64,000 bases of DNA, taken from the NCBI GenBank assembly GCA_041394945.1, contig JAWKHH010000002.1, positions 938,501-1,002,500 of the forward strand, in the 5' to 3' direction. Each line of letters starts with the position of its first letter. Position 1 is the stretch's first letter. The notes below the pieces were generated by a model. It saw nothing but the letters and a program-made list of their open reading frames with translations, was not told where the DNA came from and searched no databases. Below are positions 60,556 through 64,000 of this stretch, piece by piece. Origin of the DNA: Bryobacteraceae bacterium (GTDB lineage: Bacteria; Acidobacteriota; Terriglobia; Bryobacterales; Bryobacteraceae). The translations under genes and the position numbers were made by a program.

Positions 60556-60639
60556 CGACAACGCGTCCCGTTCGCGCGGGCGCAACAACAACGATCCGGA
60601 GAACCGCAACAACAACATCGGGTTCCGTCTCTCCAAGAC
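60524..60639 (+). repeat. DGR template repeat (TR)
   Basis: 116 bases, about 1.6 kb downstream of the variable repeat and in the same orientation. It holds about 33 adenines, gathered in runs of AAC codons at 60545-60562, 60584-60592 and 60608-60617 when read in the frame of the target. AAC codons maximise the residues reachable by adenine mutation without creating stop codons. It begins in the last 32 bases of the RT gene and ends in non-coding DNA. The RNA covering it would be the template for RT/Avd. It has no independent promoter that I can see. Confidence 0.97.
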
Positions 60640-60647
60640 GTTCCAAT

Positions 60648-60663
60648 GCCGGAAGAATCCGGC
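60648..60663 (+). ncRNA. Hairpin at the 3' side of the template RNA
   Basis: GCCGGA (60648-60653) pairs with TCCGGC (60658-60663) around an AGAA loop, starting 8 bases after the end of the template repeat. DGR reverse transcription primes in structured RNA just downstream of TR, and this stem is a candidate structural element of that RNA. Assignment is by position only. Confidence 0.4.
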
Positions 60664-60764
60664 AGCCGGAAACGCGTCGTTCAAGGACAACGCGTGCGTG
60701 CATGGGAATGTCCAGACCGCGTGTCCTGCGCCGGTCCGGCTGCGGTCCGGCCAAATATGGTTGA

Positions 60765-60811
60765 GGCCAGCCGCGGGCGCCCTCTACGGACGCTGGCGGC
60801 TGGCCCCTTTT
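60765..60811 (+). terminator. Rho-independent terminator of the DGR transcript
   Basis: GGCCAGCCGC (60765-60774) and GCGGCTGGCC (60796-60805) form a perfect 10-bp stem; the 21-base loop has its own short GGGCGCCC stem. Four T follow at 60808-60811. It ends the avd-RT-TR transcript 21 bases before the stop of the convergent TonB-receptor gene and may also serve that gene weakly from the other side. It sets the likely 3' limit of the template RNA at about 60811. Confidence 0.7.
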
Positions 60812-60831
60812 ACTTAGTCTGACTGACAGCT

Positions 60832-63800
60832 CTAGAAGTCGAGCATCAACCCCATCGTGATAATCCGAGCCCCCAGGTTCGGCGCCGTCGCCCGCCCGAA
60901 GTTCGCGCTCTGGAAGTTCGTATCCACGTTGAAGTTCACCCGGTTGAACACGTTGAAGAAGTCCGCCCGGTAGCGGATCTTCAACTCCTGCCGATCGGAA
61001 ATCGGCAGCACCGCGAAGTTCTTCTGGATCGCGAAGTTCTCGCTCAACTGCCGCGGGTTCCGCAGGTCGGTGTGGTACCACGCCGCCGTGCCGAACTCAT
61101 ACTGTCCCGGATTCGCGAACGTCCCCGGATTGAACCACCGCGCCGCGGCGTTGTCCGGGTTCAGGTCCCCGCGCGAAGCGCTGCCGCGCACGCTCGAATT
61201 CACCTGGTTCACCTTACGAGCCCGCGTGAACAGCGCGTTCGCAAGAGTATTCGTCGATTGCAGCCGGATCGGCGCCGGCACGTTGTACCGGAACGCGGTC
61301 GCGATGTTCCAGCCGCCCACCAGCAGGTTCACCGCGCGATTGGCGTCGCCCAGGAACTTCTGGCCCTTGCCGAACGGCAGGTCCCACGTGAACAGCCAGT
61401 TCAACACGTGCGGCTGGTCGAACGGCAGGTAGCTCTTCTCCGGCCCCAGGTTGTAGTTATCCTGCGCGCCCACGTTGAAGTTCTGGCTGAAGATCTGCCG
61501 GTAGTGCAGCGTGCTCAGCGACTTGCTCCACGTGTAGGAAACCTGCGTCTGCAGCGACCCGAACCGCCGCTCCACGCGCGCCTGCAGCGAGTCGTACCAG
61601 GTCTGGCCGTCGCCCGAGTTGCGGTCCTGGATGAACAGGTACTGCGGATATGGCCGCAGCGATTGCGCCAGGCTCCGGTTGCCGAAGCCGTCGAACGGCG
61701 CTTTGAAGCCGGCCGCCACCACCGCCGGGCTGTTGATCGGTTGCAGCAGCAGGCTGCCCAGCGCGATCTTGTCCGGCGCAACCTGGTTGGCGTCGAGCGT
61801 CGAGTTCAGCCCGCGCCCGCGGTTGCCCACGTACGCGATGTCGAACAGGATGTTCTTCATCTCGTGCTGGATATTGAAGCTCCAGTTGTAGACGCGCGGC
61901 GCTTTGCCGAAGTCCGGCCCGATGTAGTCCACGTCCAGGAAGTTGCCGATCGTCGGATCGATGAACGGAGGCGTTCCGCCCGAGGGGCTCGGAAGTCCGC
62001 CGTCCCACAGGAACGCCGGGTTGCGTCCGTCCGATTGTTGAACGCCAGGCCGCCCGCCGAACCCGAGCGTGCAGCCGCAGCCGCCGTTGCCGAGCGTCTG
62101 GTAGTAGATGCCCCAGCCGCCGCGCAGCACCGTCTTCGGGCCGAGTGCGTACGCGAACCCGAGCCGCGGTCCGATGTTCGTGAAGTCCGTGTCGTACGGC
62201 CGCTTCGTGCCCGTCCGGCCCGCGCCCGGGCCCATGAACGCGATCGCGCCCGCCAGTCCGCCCGCCCCCGGATTCGGAATCCGCGGGTCGAACGTCGACA
62301 TGTTGTAGTTCGACATGTGCCAGCCGATCGGCACCTCGTACCGGAAGCCCAACTGCACGGTCAGCTTGCTGTTCACCTTCCAGTTGTCCTGGAAGTAACC
62401 GGCGTGGTACCCGTAGCGGATCTGCACCTCCGGCACCGGCAGCGTGTTGGTCTCGAAGCGGTCCGGCGCGCCCAGCAGGAAGCTCGCGAAGCTGTGCCCC
62501 GTGTTGTTCAGCCGGGTCAGGTCCGCCGTCTGGAAGTTCTCGAAGTTGAACAGGCCGTTGGTGCCCGCCGCGTCGAACGCGAACGTCCGCAGCCGCCGGA
62601 AGTCGCCGCCCATCTTGAACTCATGCCGCCCGCGCAGCCAGCTCAGGTGCGAGTTCACGTGGTACGTGGTGTTGTTCTGTCCGTTCTGGTTCCCGCCGCC
62701 GGAGTTTTTGCCGTCCTGCACGCCCCACGGGCTCAGCGCGTCGCGCGTGGAGAAGCGGAACCGCGGCGTCGCGTCGGTGGCGACATTCAGCCCCACCTTC
62801 GACGCGAACCCCTGCTGGTCCGGATTCGCCCAGCCCTGCCGGGTGCGTGAGAAGCTCACCGTCGAGTGCAGCAGCGTCGTCGGGCTGATCACCAGGTCAT
62901 GGTTCACCCGGACGTACTGCGGACGCTGGAAGCTCTCGCCCAGCCCCGTGCCCAGCGGACCGGTGAAGCTCCCCACCGCCGCGTCCGTCTGATTCTGCAG
63001 GCTATGGAAGTAGGCGATACGGTTGTTCGCCGTGATGTTGTGGTCGAACTTCATGCTCCAGATCGTATCGGTGCGCTGGCTCACGTTCACGAAGTCGAAG
63101 TTCTGCTGCGGCACCCCGCGCGTCGCGGAAGGCAGGCTCGGCAGGATCGCGTTCGAAACGCGGCTGATCCGGCTCGCCGGAATGATGTTGCCCGGGAACG
63201 GCGTCCGGCTTGTGCCGTTCGTCGTCGCCGGATCGTAGATCTCCGCCGCGCCGGCGAAGTTGCCGCTTCGCATCGCCGCCGTCGGCACCGTCAGCAGCGT
63301 CTGCGACGCAGTCGCCGGACGGTAGTCGCGTGAAATCGTGAAGAACCAGAACGTCTTGTTCCGGCCATCGTACAGCTTCGGAATGTACACCGGTCCGCCC
63401 ACGCCGATTCCGCCCTCGTTGAACCGCTCCTTCGCGCGCGCCCGGCCCGTCCGGTTGTTCGCCCACTGATTCGCGTTCCACACGTCGCGGCGCATGTTCC
63501 AGAACGCGCGCCCGTGGACGTCGTTGGTGCCGGACTTCGTGATGAAGAGCTCCACCCCGCCGCCGAACCGCCCGTACTCGGCCGAGTAGCTCGCCGTCAG
63601 CAGCTTGAACTCGCCGAACATCTCCGCCGCCGGGAAGTTGAACACGGTTCCGCCCGACTCCGGAATCGTCAGCGATCCGCCGTCGATCATCACCTCTTTG
63701 CCGCGTCCGCCCGATCCGGTGATGCTCACCTCGCCGCCCACGTTCACTCCGGGCTGGTAGGTGACGAACGCCTCCGGGTTCCGGATGCCGCCCGAAAACA

Positions 63801-63999
63801 ACGGCAGCGTGTCCATCATCTTCGGCGACACCGCCGACCCGCGCTCGCTCGTCGTCGGTTCGAGCAGCGGCGCCTCCGCCGTCACATCCACCGTCTGCTG
63901 CACGTCTCCAACCTCGAGTTGGAGATCAAGGCCAATGCGCTGCGCAACGCGAATCTCGATGCCGCTCCGCGAAAGCTTCTTGAATCCCGGCTTCTCCAC
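60832..63999 (-). CDS. TonB-dependent receptor, Oar-like (partial at right edge)
   Basis: 1055 residues visible; the N-terminus, including the signal peptide and most of the carboxypeptidase-regulatory domain, lies beyond the window. The fragment begins inside that domain (EKPGFKKLSRSGIEIRVAQR). It continues with the plug (GSGGRGKEVMIDGGSLTIPE, GRFGGGVELFITKSGTNDVHG) and the barrel, and ends in MGLMLDF, an aromatic C-terminus for outer-membrane insertion. Same family as the receptors at 3326 and 38726. It is convergent with the DGR. Confidence 0.93.
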   Translation of the reverse strand: MEKPGFKKLSRSGIEIRVAQRIGLDLQLEVGDVQQTVDVTAEAPLLEPTTSERGSAVSPKMMDTLPLFSGGIRNPEAFVTYQPGVNVGGEVSITGSGGRGKEVMIDGGSLTIPESGGTVFNFPAAEMFGEFKLLTASYSAEYGRFGGGVELFITKSGTNDVHGRAFWNMRRDVWNANQWANNRTGRARAKERFNEGGIGVGGPVYIPKLYDGRNKTFWFFTISRDYRPATASQTLLTVPTAAMRSGNFAGAAEIYDPATTNGTSRTPFPGNIIPASRISRVSNAILPSLPSATRGVPQQNFDFVNVSQRTDTIWSMKFDHNITANNRIAYFHSLQNQTDAAVGSFTGPLGTGLGESFQRPQYVRVNHDLVISPTTLLHSTVSFSRTRQGWANPDQQGFASKVGLNVATDATPRFRFSTRDALSPWGVQDGKNSGGGNQNGQNNTTYHVNSHLSWLRGRHEFKMGGDFRRLRTFAFDAAGTNGLFNFENFQTADLTRLNNTGHSFASFLLGAPDRFETNTLPVPEVQIRYGYHAGYFQDNWKVNSKLTVQLGFRYEVPIGWHMSNYNMSTFDPRIPNPGAGGLAGAIAFMGPGAGRTGTKRPYDTDFTNIGPRLGFAYALGPKTVLRGGWGIYYQTLGNGGCGCTLGFGGRPGVQQSDGRNPAFLWDGGLPSPSGGTPPFIDPTIGNFLDVDYIGPDFGKAPRVYNWSFNIQHEMKNILFDIAYVGNRGRGLNSTLDANQVAPDKIALGSLLLQPINSPAVVAAGFKAPFDGFGNRSLAQSLRPYPQYLFIQDRNSGDGQTWYDSLQARVERRFGSLQTQVSYTWSKSLSTLHYRQIFSQNFNVGAQDNYNLGPEKSYLPFDQPHVLNWLFTWDLPFGKGQKFLGDANRAVNLLVGGWNIATAFRYNVPAPIRLQSTNTLANALFTRARKVNQVNSSVRGSASRGDLNPDNAAARWFNPGTFANPGQYEFGTAAWYHTDLRNPRQLSENFAIQKNFAVLPISDRQELKIRYRADFFNVFNRVNFNVDTNFQSANFGRATAPNLGARIITMGLMLDF

Positions 64000-64000
64000 C

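Larger units (their letters stand above)
56322..60811 (+). other. Complete diversity-generating retroelement (DGR) cassette
   Basis: Order: target NACHT-FGE gene with its variable repeat at the 3' end, 111-base spacer with two hairpins, avd, reverse transcriptase, template repeat, hairpin and terminator. All genes lie on the plus strand. avd and RT overlap by 8 bases and the template repeat begins inside the 3' end of the RT gene. The template and variable repeats differ only at template adenines (12 of 116 positions). This is the diagnostic signature of DGRs and excludes retrons, group II introns and CRISPR-linked RTs. Confidence 0.97.

Noticed and set aside
60584..60617. AAC triplet runs as a simple microsatellite
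   Set aside because: The runs are interrupted by conserved codons and are matched position by position in the VR; AAC enrichment is expected of a DGR template.
60524..60817. 97-codon open frame starting in the template repeat
   Set aside because: It reads the TR in the target frame and continues through the terminator. There is no ribosome-binding site, and the second half is low-complexity Pro/Arg without family resemblance. The region is better explained as template RNA.
1..64000. tRNA, rRNA, CRISPR, IS or prophage elements
   Set aside because: I looked for T-arm-like GTTCRANTC patterns with acceptor stems, regular 25-40 base direct repeats, transposases, integrases and structural phage genes, and saw none I could support.

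Overview
This is a 64 kb high-GC chromosomal segment. The suite of genes points to an Acidobacteriota member of the Bryobacter/Solibacter kind; this is inferred from gene content, not from a marker gene. The pointers are three very long Oar-like TonB receptors with carboxypeptidase-regulatory N-termini, two DUF1501 + DUF1549/PSD1 pairs, many Tat or Sec-exported enzymes, MacB-type transporters and several Hanks-type kinases. I recognised no tRNA, rRNA, CRISPR array, insertion sequence or replication origin.

Layout. 0.1-3.0 kb: ferritin-like DUF2202 protein, an orphan MacB-type ATPase and an exported enolase-superfamily enzyme. 3.0-9.8 kb (minus): exported alpha/beta hydrolase, MacB-type permease and ATPase, a TonB receptor and a cupin, packed tightly. 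9.8-21.2 kb: housekeeping genes (nfo, leuS, ligA) with a DedA-like protein, a lipid kinase, DUF418 and DUF457 membrane proteins and an aldehyde dehydrogenase. 21.2-26.0 kb (minus): SUMF1-domain protein, DUF1501, DUF1549 and NHL-repeat protein, probably one transcription unit. 26.2-38.6 kb: MscS channel, GT-C-like membrane protein, a second PSD1/DUF1501 pair, methyltransferase, ABC-F ATPase, Gfo/Idh oxidoreductase, ABC-2 permease and HEAT-repeat protein. 38.7-47.5 kb: a second TonB receptor, a TPR protein with no ordinary start codon, then an AAA+ ATPase overlapping a Ser/Thr kinase-TPR gene. 47.5-55.3 kb (minus): pseudokinase, kinase, sugar transferase, phosphoribosyltransferase, ceramidase-like and TPP-enzyme genes in close succession. 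55.5-56.3 kb: acid phosphatase. 60.8 kb to the end: a third TonB receptor that runs off the window.

The outstanding system is at 56.3-60.8 kb: a complete diversity-generating retroelement (DGR). It has a target gene, avd, a DGR-type reverse transcriptase and a template repeat. The template repeat (60524-60639) and the variable repeat (58902-59017) align over 116 positions without gaps. They differ at 12 positions, and every one is an adenine in the template. The variable repeat is the extreme C-terminus of an 899-residue NACHT (STAND) NTPase ending in a SUMF1/FGE-like C-type-lectin fold. The locus therefore looks like a self-diversifying intracellular sensor: the RT-Avd complex would copy the template RNA with adenine errors and rewrite the recognition surface of a signalling NTPase. 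The antiviral or conflict role is inference; the DGR architecture and adenine-specific pattern are read directly from the sequence.
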